Shown here one piece after another: positions 1-12,700 of a DNA stretch of 64,000 nt. How positions within the stretch are numbered: position 1 is the stretch's first letter; each line of letters begins with the position of its first letter. The stretch is taken from positions 27,649,387-27,713,386 of the forward strand of contig OU612069.1 in NCBI GenBank assembly GCA_914767715.1. Reading direction: 5' to 3'. Position numbers and translations under genes: made by a program. The notes under the pieces were generated by a model, which saw nothing but the letters and a program-made list of their open reading frames with translations, made no database searches and had not been told where the DNA came from. Origin of the DNA: Membranipora membranacea (Eukaryota; Bryozoa; Gymnolaemata; Cheilostomatida; Membraniporidae).

Positions 1-412
1 ACTCTTAATTCTTGATATTGCTTCATATTTTAGCCCCGTTTCTGATTATTAAAAGTGAGCAGCAGCTACACAGGTTTTACATCTTCCCTGCAACCAGTGT
101 GCATATCCGATATGTAACAATGTACCTGATGACTTATTTAACCTATTTTAGGCCTATTGACAAGAGCATCCTATATGATATTATGAGAGATACTCCATCC
201 AAGATTGGCAATCACAAACTTCTGACAAGGTCTCCTCACTCCAAACATTGAGGCCGATTCCAATGGCCTGGCTGATTTGAGGGATGGTCTAAAGCTATCA
301 ACTAATCTACATAGGATCCCTGCCAATCATATAATGCAACATCTAATCCCAATCACACTTGAGAGATTAAAGACTGCATGGCAGCGTTACAAACACTCAC
401 ATCTTATCAGAT

Positions 413-583
413 AATGACAAGCGTGGTATACACTATGTTGCTGGATTTATTATAAGAAGAGTGTCTGAAATGTACTCAAGGATAAAAAAAAACCTGAGTA
501 TTCATGAGCTGGAAGGACATGTTGTCAATGGCAGTGCTATGGCTCCGCATGTTGACTGGACCGTTATGCAGAGTTGTGGTTGA
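413..583 (+). pseudogene. transposase-like fragment, no start codon
   Basis: A stretch of 56 open codons ends at TGA 581-583 and has no usable ATG. It contains GIHYVAGFIIRRVSEMY, which resembles the hydrophobic 'Y-x-A-G-[FY]-x-x-R-[KR]' segment near the C-terminus of P-element/THAP9-like and some hAT transposases. Upstream (150-410) other frames give protein-like pieces separated by stops. I read this as a decayed transposase, but the superfamily is not secure from so short a piece. Confidence 0.35.
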
Positions 584-933
584 CTCTTTCATGTTTCTCC
601 AGCAGTTTTTGATTTTTTTGTACCATCAAGAGCACAGTTCAGCAACAATTAAATTCAGGAGCATCGAGGAACTGTAAACTGCTGAATATTCTAACTGACA
701 TGATAAATGATTACGATGAGATTTATAAGCTTTGGTACGATATATATATCCTCCCTGGATGAGCTGAAGCTCAAAGATGGCCCTCATCTATAAAAACGAC
801 ACTCTGACAGGATACATGGAGCTCGATGACATTTCCACGGCCATTGAAGAGGACGTTCTGGCACAAACCAAAAAGTGGCCACATATGAACAACATATAGC
901 ATTCATGATACAGGGTCAGAAACAATGCCTCTT

Positions 934-954
934 CCATCCATCCATCCATCCATC
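934..954. repeat. (CCAT)n microsatellite
   Basis: About five perfect CCAT units. A second CCAT tract lies near 16781-16808, beside a LINE remnant. Confidence 0.9.
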
Positions 955-961
955 GTTGCAT

Positions 962-1147
962 GTGGGAATGTGTGGAAAACTTGGAAATGGTTGGATTCAG
1001 GGTACACTCGATTGTATGTGAGGTGATCGGCAAACAACGCCTCACCCATCCAGTTGGACTGTATGCTACAACAGGAGCCTCTAGCGTCCAAATGTATCAT
1101 TGCTTTTGGGGATGTGTGAAAAACTTGAAGATGGCTGGATTCAGGGT
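962..1147. repeat. pair of imperfect direct repeats
   Basis: Copies at 962-1003 and 1107-1147 share GGATTCAGGGT and most of the preceding 30 bases (GTGTGGAAAACTTGGAAATG versus GTGTGAAAAACTTGAAGATG). Flanking sequence is weakly shared too (ACAATGCCTC versus CAACGCCTC), so a unit of about 145 bp was probably duplicated. Confidence 0.6.
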
Positions 1148-1264
1148 AAAAACAGCAAGATGTTCTAATTTCATGAAAGTGACTACCCTGAAGATGAGAT
1201 AATTTTCAGATGCTACAACTGAATTGCTGACCAGCCGACATACTTCATATCAGACGAACCTCAT

Positions 1265-1870
1265 CTAGTCAAGACCGATTTAGATGACTAGTCAGTTTGA
1301 TGGCTTTAGACATAGCCAAAGAAATAGCTCTGGTTTCCTCAAGGCCATCTCTGATTGTAAGTTGAAGGGTGTGAGCAAAACATGAGATTCGCTAACTCTC
1401 AATAGAATCAACGGAGCTGTCTGTGTTTTCTAGGCTCCACAGTTCTCCATCATCAGGATCAGTGCTAGGTTGTAAGTCAGCATCTGATAATAGGAATTTA
1501 GTCGCAAATGCAGCCTTAATCTTCAAAGCATTGTCTGTCACAATATAGCTGATTTTGTTGCTGATCTGGTACTGTTTGAGGAGATTCTTTTACCTGTATG
1601 GCTACCTTTGAAATAAATGAGAACACAGGTCAAAGTCAAACTTGAAAAATAGTCAAAGGCCTGGTCAACGCTGCTGCGCCTTAACAGGATTGAGTGGACA
1701 GCCCCAAAGAAGGCAGTGTAATTCATCTTCTCACATACTAAGATTTCCCATTTGGATCATTGCACAATGGGAATATTTGGCAACAAAATTCATGCAGTCT
1801 GTCGTCGTCAACTTTTGGCCCTTGAACAGATTGATCTTGATTCTTAAATATTCTTTTGCCAATACTGGTA
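1265..1870 (-). pseudogene. hAT-superfamily transposase, decayed
   Basis: Reading the minus strand, the frame around 1600-1290 gives GSHTG, then ISNKISYIVTDNALK, then after an acidic stretch CFAHTLQLTIRDGLEETRA. These match the hAT core: the 'sHTg' motif, the 'xxvTDNAxN' aspartate motif and the 'CxaHxLqL' motif. A TAG at 1394-1392 interrupts the frame just before CFAH, and GSHTG lies in another frame from the following segment. Farther 5' (1640-1870) only broken pieces are left. The element is dead. Its ends and target duplication were not found. Confidence 0.75.
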
Positions 1871-3109
1871 CTTGACAGTTATTAGTGCTGTGACAATCAT
1901 AAATTGCTGCCGCAATTTATCCATGCATCCTTCTATCTACATGACACCACAGTGAATGATAATAATAAACACAGCTCCGGTTTTAGATAATTGGCATCAC
2001 CATGCTTTGAATGTGGGTATCGACGCTATGTTTTTGATCTTAGAGTGCCTAATTTCAAACTGTTTCTCCGATCTTCAGATTCGTCTGGCCTTTTCAATAA
2101 GCCCCGATAGCTCAAGCATAATTAATGAAGTTACTGAGCTGGCAACAAGGAAGTCATGTGATCACTTGTTCTGAATTGTGGGATGTTTAATCAGTTATTC
2201 ATCAGTCTTTTGATTGCTTGCCTAGAGAATGAGAACTACCAACCATCACCTCTTCCTTACCTCCGTCATTACTGTGTTGCTCTCAAAAATCTTTTCTGGC
2301 TTATGATTTTTATGGTCAAAACCAGAATAGTTAGTGTGCAGTCCTAATCATCACCCCTTTTAATTAAGGATTCGGTCAACACCTCTCAGCTCAAGAAAAC
2401 ATGGCATCTTATAAATTGTCGAATCTCAAAATAGAGAATTATTTATGCCTTGTTTGGCTTTCAAAAGAATATCTCTCGGAGATGAGAAAAATATATGGTT
2501 CTTGGCCAGTAATTTTTAGAATTCTCAAAATTGAGAATTATTATGGCTTGGAAAATAGGCAAAACCTTGCAACACGTTGTTAATGCTTTGTGTTATGTTT
2601 AAAATTGAAAGAGGTTGTCTATTTGTTCATTTTTGAAATTGGATAAACCGGTTAAGAGGGTTGTCGCATATTCGACCCACTTGGGGCCAAATACCCGAGC
2701 AGAACAGACACCACTATTTCATTCATTTTGCTCATGTTTATTTTGTATGGAGTTAACTTCTTCCTGTTGAGGAAGAAGGCAACTCAATACAAAAAGTGTT
2801 TTGTTTACCTTATCAAATTTATCCACAACATTGTTCTTTAGAATTTTGTTACAAGTAGGTACTGATTCAATTTACTAATGACTCATAGTTGAGATGCCTT
2901 TTCGACATTAAAATCAATTTTTATTCTTGAATAATAAACTAAGTTAGATACCAGAAAAGCAATCTATACTTTACCAGAAAAACATGCTCCAAGGGCTCTC
3001 CAACCAGAACTGCCCTGCCTTGATGTACCCCCGGTTTTTATATGCACCGGGGCTCATCACGGTGGGTGAGCATGGCCAAAAAACCGGAGGTTGCATTTGC
3101 CCATCCTCT
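1871..3109. other. no supported gene
   Basis: AT-rich sequence without credible exons. Between about 3020 and 3090 an inverted CCGGTTTTT/AAAAACCGG pair suggests an old TIR remnant, but no target duplication is visible. Confidence 0.5.
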
Positions 3110-3352
3110 TGACAAAAGCGGAGATTTGATTTAGGTTTTGTGTCTGATAAAAAGGTTTTAATTATATATATATATCATTCAAATGTTTGCGTTTGAACCC
3201 TCCAAAAAGACGGAGATTGGACTTTAATTTATGTCTGATAAAAAGATTTTAATTATATATATTATTCAAATGTTTGCGTTTGAACCCTCCAAAAAGACGG
3301 AGGTTGGACTTTAATTTATGTCTGATAAAAAGGTTTTAATTATATACATTAT
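3110..3352. repeat. tandem repeat, unit about 88 bp, 2-3 copies
   Basis: Units begin with TGTCTGATAAAAAGGTTTTA, continue through an (AT)n spacer and TTTGCGTTTGAACCCTCC, and end AAAAAGACGGAGGTTGGACT. Full copies start near 3141 and 3231, a third begins near 3319, and a partial copy lies before 3141. Copies differ mainly in AT spacer length. Confidence 0.85.
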
Positions 3353-4198
3353 TTTGAAGTGTTTAATGGAATGTTTCCTCTTATGAGTTATCATAATGTA
3401 ATGTTTGGTATTAAAAACTGAATGTCTAAGGTAAAATTCTGCAAAAGCCAAGAACAACCTTGCTCGATAATTGTTTTTATTTGCTGTTGTTTTCTATATG
3501 ATTGTAATAAAAGTAAATGAAAAATTACTTGTTCATCTCCCATACTTAAGCACACATTATAAATGTAAAAATGGTTCACAGCGATAAGCTAAGCTAGCTA
3601 ATTGGAATAAAATAAAGTTTCTCGCTATGAAACCTAATGATGAAAATCCCTTCAGAAGTGGCGTATTGGTTATTTATTTAAACTGAGTGATACAACTCAA
3701 TGAAACTAAAAAGAGGAGCTTTATTGTGAGGGGATTATACACGTTTTCAAAGTATAAATCTGCAACATATTGTGATTGAGAACAGACAGGCAATCTATCA
3801 CTTCTGATTTGCACTCAATGACCACTTATAATAAGTTTTCTCATTTGAGACTTGCCCATCTCTGCTCTCTGTGACAACCAACTCTACAAAAAAAGGAACC
3901 AATTTATTGAACATCATGAACATCATTGAACACAAGCATGTTGTGGTATGAGGTATGAGTAACCCAATCTGCTGTATATTTTATAGTAAAATGAAGACAG
4001 AAGAATTAGCGCCAGAGTTAGACATTCTAACCTGCTCTTCGATACTGTTTAAACAACTAGGGCACAGTTTGCAAAAATAATTTATTTATGATAGAGCATA
4101 ACTACATAAGAATTGGTAATATAATCAAATATTTTATAATTATACTTCCATGACATGGAATGGTGATATTAATAGTATAAATATATATGTATAACTCA
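3353..4198. other. no supported gene
   Basis: AT-rich region 3' of the caspase-like gene. It probably contains that gene's 3' UTR or polyadenylation region, but no single signal can be defended. Confidence 0.4.
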
Positions 4199-7100
4199 TC
4201 AATCAATAAAATTTACCATATTGTGTTCCTCACCTGATTGTGGTTGAATTGAAGTGGGTGTTTGGTGAGGCGTCACAGGAAGCTTACCTGCCTCAATGAT
4301 CCCTGGCATCAGGTAAAACTTAAAACCAAGAAATGTGCATCTTGTTTGAGGCATTGTTGCAACATAAGACGATTGAGCCCTTTTGTCAATTGTTATCAGT
4401 CCAACAACTTCTCTGATCTACAAGCAAATAAATAAAACAGTACAACGCAAATCACAAGAATATAAACATTGGCATTCTATGATGAGTTGAACAGTGACTC
4501 AATATCAAGGGAATACAGAATTCTGAGCCTGAAATTATGATTACATTTTGAGAAATCATGATATTAATGTATTATAGCATAGTAATACAGAATGTTTTGT
4601 ACTTTGCATTGTTTCCCTTAAAGTAAATAATGGTCTTGTGCGGCACCAGTTATGGATTTTTCAGCTTATCAATGCTTGTCAAGGATCATTCAATAAATGC
4701 ACTGTCTATGTTTGAACCATCAGCATTTCATGGATTGGTATTGGGTGTATTTCTAGAACCAATAAAGAAAAACTATGATTTAACTTTGATTTCATAGGGA
4801 TCAAATGATATGGATAAGTTATTTTGTGACAATCAAATAAACTTACTGTTGCAGCCAGTTTCTCCACATGATATATGTGAGCAAATTTGTAGAACACTGT
4901 GACTAACACCCTGATGAAAGGTGAGCCAGTTTTAGGGCTGAAGAATGTGACAAATGCTGAAATATAAAAGAATTTGTGTTTCATTGAATCATCATGCCAC
5001 GTTTCTCGGATTATTCTTTGTAATTGTATTGATCACAACTTACAATTAACCTAATTATATCTATGCTTGAGTTTAGCAATTTCTACATTATATCATTGAT
5101 ACAATGACTGTTAATCCGGACATTAATATTCATGCAAATTCAACAAAACCCTCTAAAAAGGAAAACCCATGCCACACATTTTAAGTTACTACCGATAACT
5201 AGCTTAAACAAGCTGACTTCAACAAATGTTTGATTGCTTGCAGGTATGAGCACCACTCATCCTGCTAATTGAAACTGACTTTACACCTAACTAGGTCATG
5301 ACATAGCGAAATAGTATCCATTTATTTCTTTTTCATTTGTGGAAGCAATTGAGGGATTTAAAATACCTTCAATGGCATTCAATCAGCATGATAATTTCAT
5401 ATAGAGTTAAGATTTATTTTCAGGCTTCATAATTATATCTCTATCCGGTATCTCAACACTCGTCCGAGATATGTTAGTATTCGAAATTTGTGAACATCAA
5501 AGCAGAAAGTCAAATTCATTTCTATTTCTAAAAAGAATTAACTGTGAGATCAGATGGAAAAAGTTGGATGCTTAGCTGGGCATAAAATTTAGAGTTTGAA
5601 AGCTGTTAATATACTCTTTTATTCACGCTCAGAATATACTTATTTGTAGCAACTTTATGTAAGAGGTCTTTACTAGTCAGAATTTTGAGTGTTTTGATAC
5701 TAATCAGTAAGATCATTGTAACAAGAGTGTAATTTAGTGTCCTGTGCCCCGCAGCTGGTAGATCCCTAATGTGTTTCCTTTTTACTTTGTCCATTGCAAA
5801 CAGAACGCAACTTTGTGTCCAGTGCGCCATGTGTCTTGAGTCACAGGTGAAAGACTTTACTGGACCCAAATTATTACGAAAGCACCCCGTTCATTGCACC
5901 TCAATGTCAGAAGAAACAATAATTTCATTGAGTATCTACATATTCTGCGAGTTCTCTGTTACAGCACACCATAGTACTGAAAAGGCTCTGTGGCTCTTCG
6001 AGTGAAAAAATGGTTGTTGAATATTTATATGATTGAAAAAGATCAAATTTTTCAACATGGAACTTAATCTGTGAAAAGGGTCAAATTTGTTGCCAACTCT
6101 CAGCTCTAGACCAGGTTGGATTGCTCTTGATGCAGAGGACAGTGTATCGATTAAAAATTCTAGAGTTTATAAATAAAAGTTTCATTAACATAATGAAAAG
6201 AGCCTCTCTAACTGGAAAAATTATAATGAGATCGATATACATACTTGTTCCAATAGGAAAACAGTTATGTCACCAACTCGCTGTCAGCAGATTCATATTA
6301 TTTCAAGTTGCCTTATTGTAACTTTATTGTTGGGTAATTTTCTGACTTTGCAAAGTGACCAATTTTTGTGGAAACACCAGCCATTATGTGAAGAGAACAA
6401 AGTAACCGAAGATTAACCTTGAACTAACTCATTATTGAATAAACCATGATTGATTGAGAGGTTACCAATTTCGGTATCAAATAATAATTGTTATGTCTTT
6501 GGGTTTTAGCAACAACAGGGCTACCAAAAAATGGGAAAATTTCTTGGAAAATAAAAGAAAATTGAATGGAAATAAGCAAACCTAGCCTTTTTGTCTGATA
6601 GAGAAGTATGTATCTGAGAGTCAAACACTAAATCATTACTTGCTTAAAATTTACACTAAATTATTGATGACAGCAAAAACCACAGTGATTTTGTGCAGGC
6701 AAGATATACCTGAGATCAGAAGCTAATGCAGTGAATTCTATAGCCAAAATTTTATTAAAATAATCAAAGGTTTTAAACAAACTGTCCCTTATTCAGCACA
6801 AACTGAGATGAGGCCTCTATTATTCCAATTTTTTAATAATAATTCATAATTAATCTGTGACTATCTCTTTTTCAAAGAGAGATACAGCTATATAGTTTTT
6901 TTTAATCATAAAATTCAGATTTGTCCGCTTTGGAAGCTGATTAGCACGCTGTCGCAATGATTAACAATGAATTATCTCTGGTTTGGATAATCCGATCAAA
7001 AGCCTCCTGGATTGTACTATGAGATAAATCACATCAATCAATTTCCTGTAGGTTGTTTTAACCTAGCTGATTTAGACATGGTGTCAATTTCCAATCATCG

Positions 7101-9781
7101 CTGATTTTTTAAATTAATCCCAGTTAATAATAAAAACTTTATGGGGCTTTGAGCGATATTGAGAAAGTTTTGGCTTCTGTGTGTGTAATAAAAATGACAA
7201 AATCAGAATTCAAATACCGGTTGCCGAGATATGCATATGTAAAGATCAATTTTGGAAAAGTGCACAAATCACTGTGACCCAACCCTGTCATGAACCGATG
7301 AATCAACATGAGCAGGTCAGGACACGGTTCAGTACTTGTTCTAGCCCTACATTTAGATTATTAAAAGTTAGAGATTCACACTCGTTTGTTTTATTCCAAA
7401 TGAGAGGCACCAAATCCTGATGTTCTTGTTTCATACTACAATTTTTAATGACCTGCTGAACTCATCTTCAAAATGATACCCATAAAGTAAATCAAACTTA
7501 CAGTCAAATGAAGATTGCATGATTAGCAAGTCAGAGGTAGAGATTTCATGATATCTCAAGGGATCGCGAACTCCTTCAGACTCATGTGTGTCACCAATAT
7601 TCATTGATGCATTTGGCTGTGGCTGTATTTCTGAGATGAGATGAGAAAATGCAGTTTAGCATGAACGTTTTTTCCATAACCTTGAGTTATCAACACTGGT
7701 CACAAAACATTTTGGTGTCATTGTATTTTTGAAAGATTTATTATTCTTAGAGTTTATCTCATCAAGATCCAAAGACGGTGTCATTTTTACTAAAATTAAA
7801 ATGTTCATAGAAAACAATTAAAATAAAACATTGATGACTTGTAATAAAATAAATAGGTAACATACCATTTGGTGGTTGCCCCTGTTTATCATCGCTAGCT
7901 TGCACTGGAGCCTCGTCGGCCATCGGCATCTCCCACTTTTCTGAAAAAGTAATTATGTGAAGCCTTCAAACAATATTGCAGGAGTTCATTGGGGCATAAT
8001 TATGGCAATAACCTCATAAATCTACTCAAGCTTCCCCGGTGATGTATAGAACATACCTCCACCACAGGCATTGATTATGACAATTTTTGGCTTTGCTCTC
8101 ATGGCTGGAAAGTTGTTAGGAGAGAGCAGATCGATAACATCTGGTATATCGATGAGTTTCCCATCACAACCAGCTACAGATCCTCTGTCTCCCGAGCTCA
8201 AGATAACTAAGATAAAAGATCCAAGATTTGCGTGATCGGGTAGCTGTGTCTCTGAGTGGATCTCTTCTATAATTTCCTATAATATAAAATAATTTATTCT
8301 CACATGATCGCAGTGATGTGTTCAATGCAAATAGTAGATGTTTGAAAATTGACAAGTACTTGATTCCTTTGCATTTGTGCACATCATTCTGAAACACAGT
8401 TGCCCTAGCTGAATGTTTGAAAACAGATAAGGTATACCTTTAGAACAGAAAGTCAAAATCGAATCTATTAAACTTGTCCCAGGAGTGGGAGAGGCAAGCT
8501 TCCATTCTTACATGCTAAAATCTTGCTTAGACTTTTCCACTCAGTCATCCTGGTTTAATTAAGCACAAATGTAATAAAATCACATCTGATCTGTTTTTCA
8601 GGCAGCTATTAGTCTGTAAACATGTTTTTATTTTTATGAATATACTCCACTTGGATAAATGACTTACACTAGAACTGAGACTTACAGCTACAAAACTTAT
8701 AGGAAACAGATAACATACTCGTTGTTTTTTATAAGGTCAAATCGGTGATTGAGTTCTGGATGATATGAATGCATGGCTAAATTGAGTCTCCGGTATGGTT
8801 TTAGGAGACTTTTACTGGGTATGGTCAAAATTAAAGTTTGCAGCTCCAAGGAACCAATGGCATGAACCCTTCCCCTCGAACCAATCTTCTTTATTTCCTC
8901 ATATGACAAGCCTGCCATGCATCAAGTCCTGCAGCTAGTATGAGGGTAGCTTGTATTGATAAGCCTTTGAAAATTACTCTTTCCTCGGATTGTCTGTATT
9001 TTATGTTACCTTATATTAATGGATTCTGTCTTCTGGTGATGAGCATAGATGACAGAGTTGAGCCGCCATGAGACCGACAAGAAATGATCCATTACAAATT
9101 GGAGATCAAGGTGTAGGATTTCAGTTGCAAAGCTGTCTATGAGATAGTACAGATGTAAATGGTTTGAATCAGAGGGATTACACTTTGTTTCTCAATAGAT
9201 CATTGTTCTTGCTCGTAAAACAGATTTTGTATCGGATTTTGTTGGGTATTTGTTCACAAGTATAAGCTCTGTGATGAGTAGTGTGAAATTTATTACCATT
9301 TATTACACACTGGACAGAAAATGTGCAAAATAAAACATACCGAGGCAGTATAATTCTTGTGACCTCCTGATGTGACATAGCGAAACTGATCAAGCATTCG
9401 TTTCATGTTCACATAATCAGATTCAGAACCGTTGTGACTATTTGATAATATCAGTGCTCTTCCACGGGTTGCAGTGATTGGACAAATTTCCTGAAATTGA
9501 AATCATTTGATAAGAATTTGTAAGATATATCATGCTCTACCATTCAGTAGTAACATCATCGAGAAAGATGAAGACCGCCTCATTTAATGTCAAATAAAAG
9601 GTACCTGGGTTTTAGAGGTGATAGATTTAGGGTCTTCCAGTGGCTCGGGCTGGAGCTTAATGAGTGCATCATCTGAATACACTATTTCTACAACGTTATT
9701 GAGTTGTACTGATCTATCTACATCTGTATTCTCCCCACGTGGTAGTTCTGTTTCGTTACTTGCTCTGCTAGCCATTGTCAA
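4199..9781 (-). CDS. caspase-fold protein, predicted catalytically dead
   Basis: Seven exons join in a consistent phase: 9781-9605, 9490-9341, 8276-8057, 7940-7866, 7630-7502, 4956-4847 and 4417-4199, giving about 359 residues if the last exon reads to its TGA. The first ATG opens a short prodomain of about 59 residues with no CARD or DED that I recognise. The p20 part starts TATRGRALILSNSHN. The usual SHG motif reads ILSSGDRGSVAG, so the catalytic His is Ser. The QACRG motif reads INACGGG, so Cys is kept. An extended linker (exon 4 and most of exon 5) precedes a p10-like part with FVTFFSPKTGSPFIRV, where the S-W-R loop that binds the P1 Asp in active caspases has no Trp or Arg. The end matches caspase p10 (FLGFKFYLMPG). 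The fold is seen; inactivity is inferred. A donor at AG|GTAAGC in exon 7 could add further exons. Confidence 0.85.
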
Positions 9782-12700
9782 GTGTCCTGCACACCGCTAA
9801 AATGAGAATTCAAAGCATTTGATCAAAGCCGCAAAAGATGCCTGCTACATCATAGGAGATGTGAGGTATACACCCATATACTATACACAAATCAGCCTGC
9901 TTGAGTTGTCACCTTTGCCTGAAGATCGGTATAAATTTGATCAGTATTCAACAGTAGCCATCAGGGGTTTAAATGCTTATGAATCCCTGAATGTTCCCTG
10001 AAATCTTCACACTTTCCCAATCACATCACATCAGCAGTCATAGTAGTTGCATTGTATATAGTTGTAAAAATACTACAACCATTGCTACCCGATACCTATC
10101 ATTGATGCAGCTGTAACTTCAGAACACAACAGGAGAATTTGTTTGACCTTATATGTGCCAGTCTTAAGGGATTCCATGGTGACTAATTGCCTGAATGTTT
10201 CTACCCTCCCTTATAAAGCAGGAAATCCTTTAATATGTCAGTCATCTGGTGTTAGCAAAACGTCAGCAACACAGTGTCATCAATGATTATGTCATTCATG
10301 GCATGGCAGCAGTGAAGCGAGGAAAACCTGCACAGCCTTACAATTCATCACGGCCGCCTTCGCATCCAGCATTTATCCGTCATGCTCACATATTGGTCAG
10401 GAGTGGACACTTGCAAGATGGGCGTTTGGGTGCTATGGTAGTGTCTACCGAATAGTTGCTGTTGAGTTATTCCAATACTATTCAAAAATGCAAAATTCTT
10501 CAAATTTCAATATGTAAGACTAAAAGCACATGCTTACCCTGGAAATAGAATCGCTTATAATTTAGTTAAGCTAAAAAGTTTTTGGATACCTTAGTGTTAG
10601 CTCTAAATGTCAAGGTGAGAGTCCTCATAAAGTGCTCACTTACGGTGAGTTCATTTTATGTTATATCAGTATATCATATCATTGTATCATAGTAGGTTAG
10701 AGGCTGTCTTGACAAGCTACTCACATTGACAGAGGGGAGGGGTTAGCTGAACTGGTGAAAAGTGTGCAGTCCCATCTAAAAATCAAGGAGAAAACACTTC
10801 AAAACCTTGGGTCTTCAATTTCCAGATACGAATTTTTACCGTTAACGAGTTATCTCCCAAACTTTGCTAGGGGACATCTAAAGTGAGACTCTTCAGGCTT
10901 GGCTTTTCGCCCTTTGCTCTACCTAACAAAATTTGTCAAGAAATATTAAGTAGATAGTGAATTACGTATGAGTGGTTATTGAAGCTTTAGTTAAAGGGCA
11001 AACTCTGCTTGGGTAATTTCTTTACTTTAAAAACTATTTACAGTATTTCTGCCTCCTTGTACAAAGTTCAAACCATGTGAACTTTTGTGATCCAATCATA
11101 CCTGTGTATTATTTTATAAATTAAATATAAAATATTTACATTTACTCATTCTTTTCTCATGGCTTCAGGGACCCCAAAGAAGATCCTATGATACTGGGAC
11201 TACATGTCCATTAGAAATAGTCCTGTCAGTACTTTACCTGCTAGGATAAAAATGACTTTTTATCCCTTCACCATTCCATTTTTAGTCAAATCGTTTCATT
11301 TGGAAATTGCCTTGCTTTTTCCTCAAATAATTCTTTTCTGGTGGTTGACTGCCTGATACCATTATGATCTGAGGGGAGGGTCATGTATATCATAAACTCC
11401 ATTGCATGGTAATAAAACAAAGGGGTTATCTGATATTTATCTCAGGTCAAACAAATTTTGTCCAATTTCTGCTCACCCTACCATCACAACAAGCATGGTC
11501 AGCATAATCCTTGATCGCCCGTTCTGTGCCCATAAGACTCAGTCAATCACTGCCACGTTAGCTTGGACGGTTTTATGAGCAGAATATGTGAGAAACAATG
11601 TAAATGCAGAGGTTTCTGATATTTATTTGCACACTCTGTTGATGTTATTTAAATTAATTTAACTTACAGCCTATCCCTAGGAGATGACTAGGACTGGCCA
11701 GTGATAGTCCAGCGGTACAGAAAAAATTGAGATACGACATACTCATATCCTGCCTACACAACAATTCTAGTGTGGCGAGTTATAATCCTTTTATCTTAGC
11801 ATCAATTCAATAGATTCATTAATCGAGGGTGTGGTCAATGATTAGTGACGCCAGATACAGGTGTGTTTAGAGGTATGAGGTGAAGGTGGAGTGAAAGAAG
11901 ATTGGGAGGTAGCGTAGGCACACCATGTCCTAGTGTCTAGTTCATTAATTGTGACCACACAATGTTCTGTCATCACCAATAATTATAATAATGATTTTAA
12001 TGTTTTTTAAATTGATCTCAAAATTTATGGTCTAATTTTTGATTGGTTTGGTGAGGGACTCTGCTAGAAAAGAATACCATACCAACATTATTTACGGATT
12101 TCCTGAACTATACATGGAACTAGCGATTGTAAAAAAAACACAGATATCAAAACAAAACACGTCTACATCTAAGAACATTGAACTACATGTAATGCTGACA
12201 CTGAGGAAAAGGGATGGAGGCAGTGACAAGATTAACTTTCTTGAGTGTACTGCAGTATACCTTGAGAAGCAACAGATGGGACCTGCCGAGGTTGCAGCTG
12301 AATATTATCGCTGTAGCAATGATTTTTACTAAAGAATGAAACCAATTTAAACATTGAGAAAAATATCAATGATCGTTTCAGGAGGTGAACCCTACCTACA
12401 AACATTACTATAACGAATTGTGGATGTCCGTGTTGCATTGACCAACTCAAGAATGTGACTGGTTTATAAAGCCTAGCCCAGAATCCTAATAAGCAGAAAT
12501 AAGTTTGGCAAGAAAAGAGTCATTTGAGTCATACTACAGTATTGAAGTATAGCATCAACCTACGTGTCACAAACCCCAGTTTCACGAACCCTATATAGCT
12601 TCATCATAAATACTCAACAGCCTTCTGTATAGTTTTCATATTCAAATTACCGCACAGATATGTTCCGCAGATACTGACAACAAGATACCAAGCTGAGCCA

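Noticed and set aside
788-1100. Minus-strand open frames with MDGWMDG-type repeats, and similar frames at 16633-16882
   Set aside because: They are translations of CCAT microsatellites.
9819-10455. Short plus-strand open frames just upstream of the caspase-like gene
   Set aside because: No family signal, no matching splice phases; likely chance frames.
12039-12332. 97-codon plus-strand open frame
   Set aside because: Composition is plausible but I recognise no domain, splice context or homologue; not listed as a gene.
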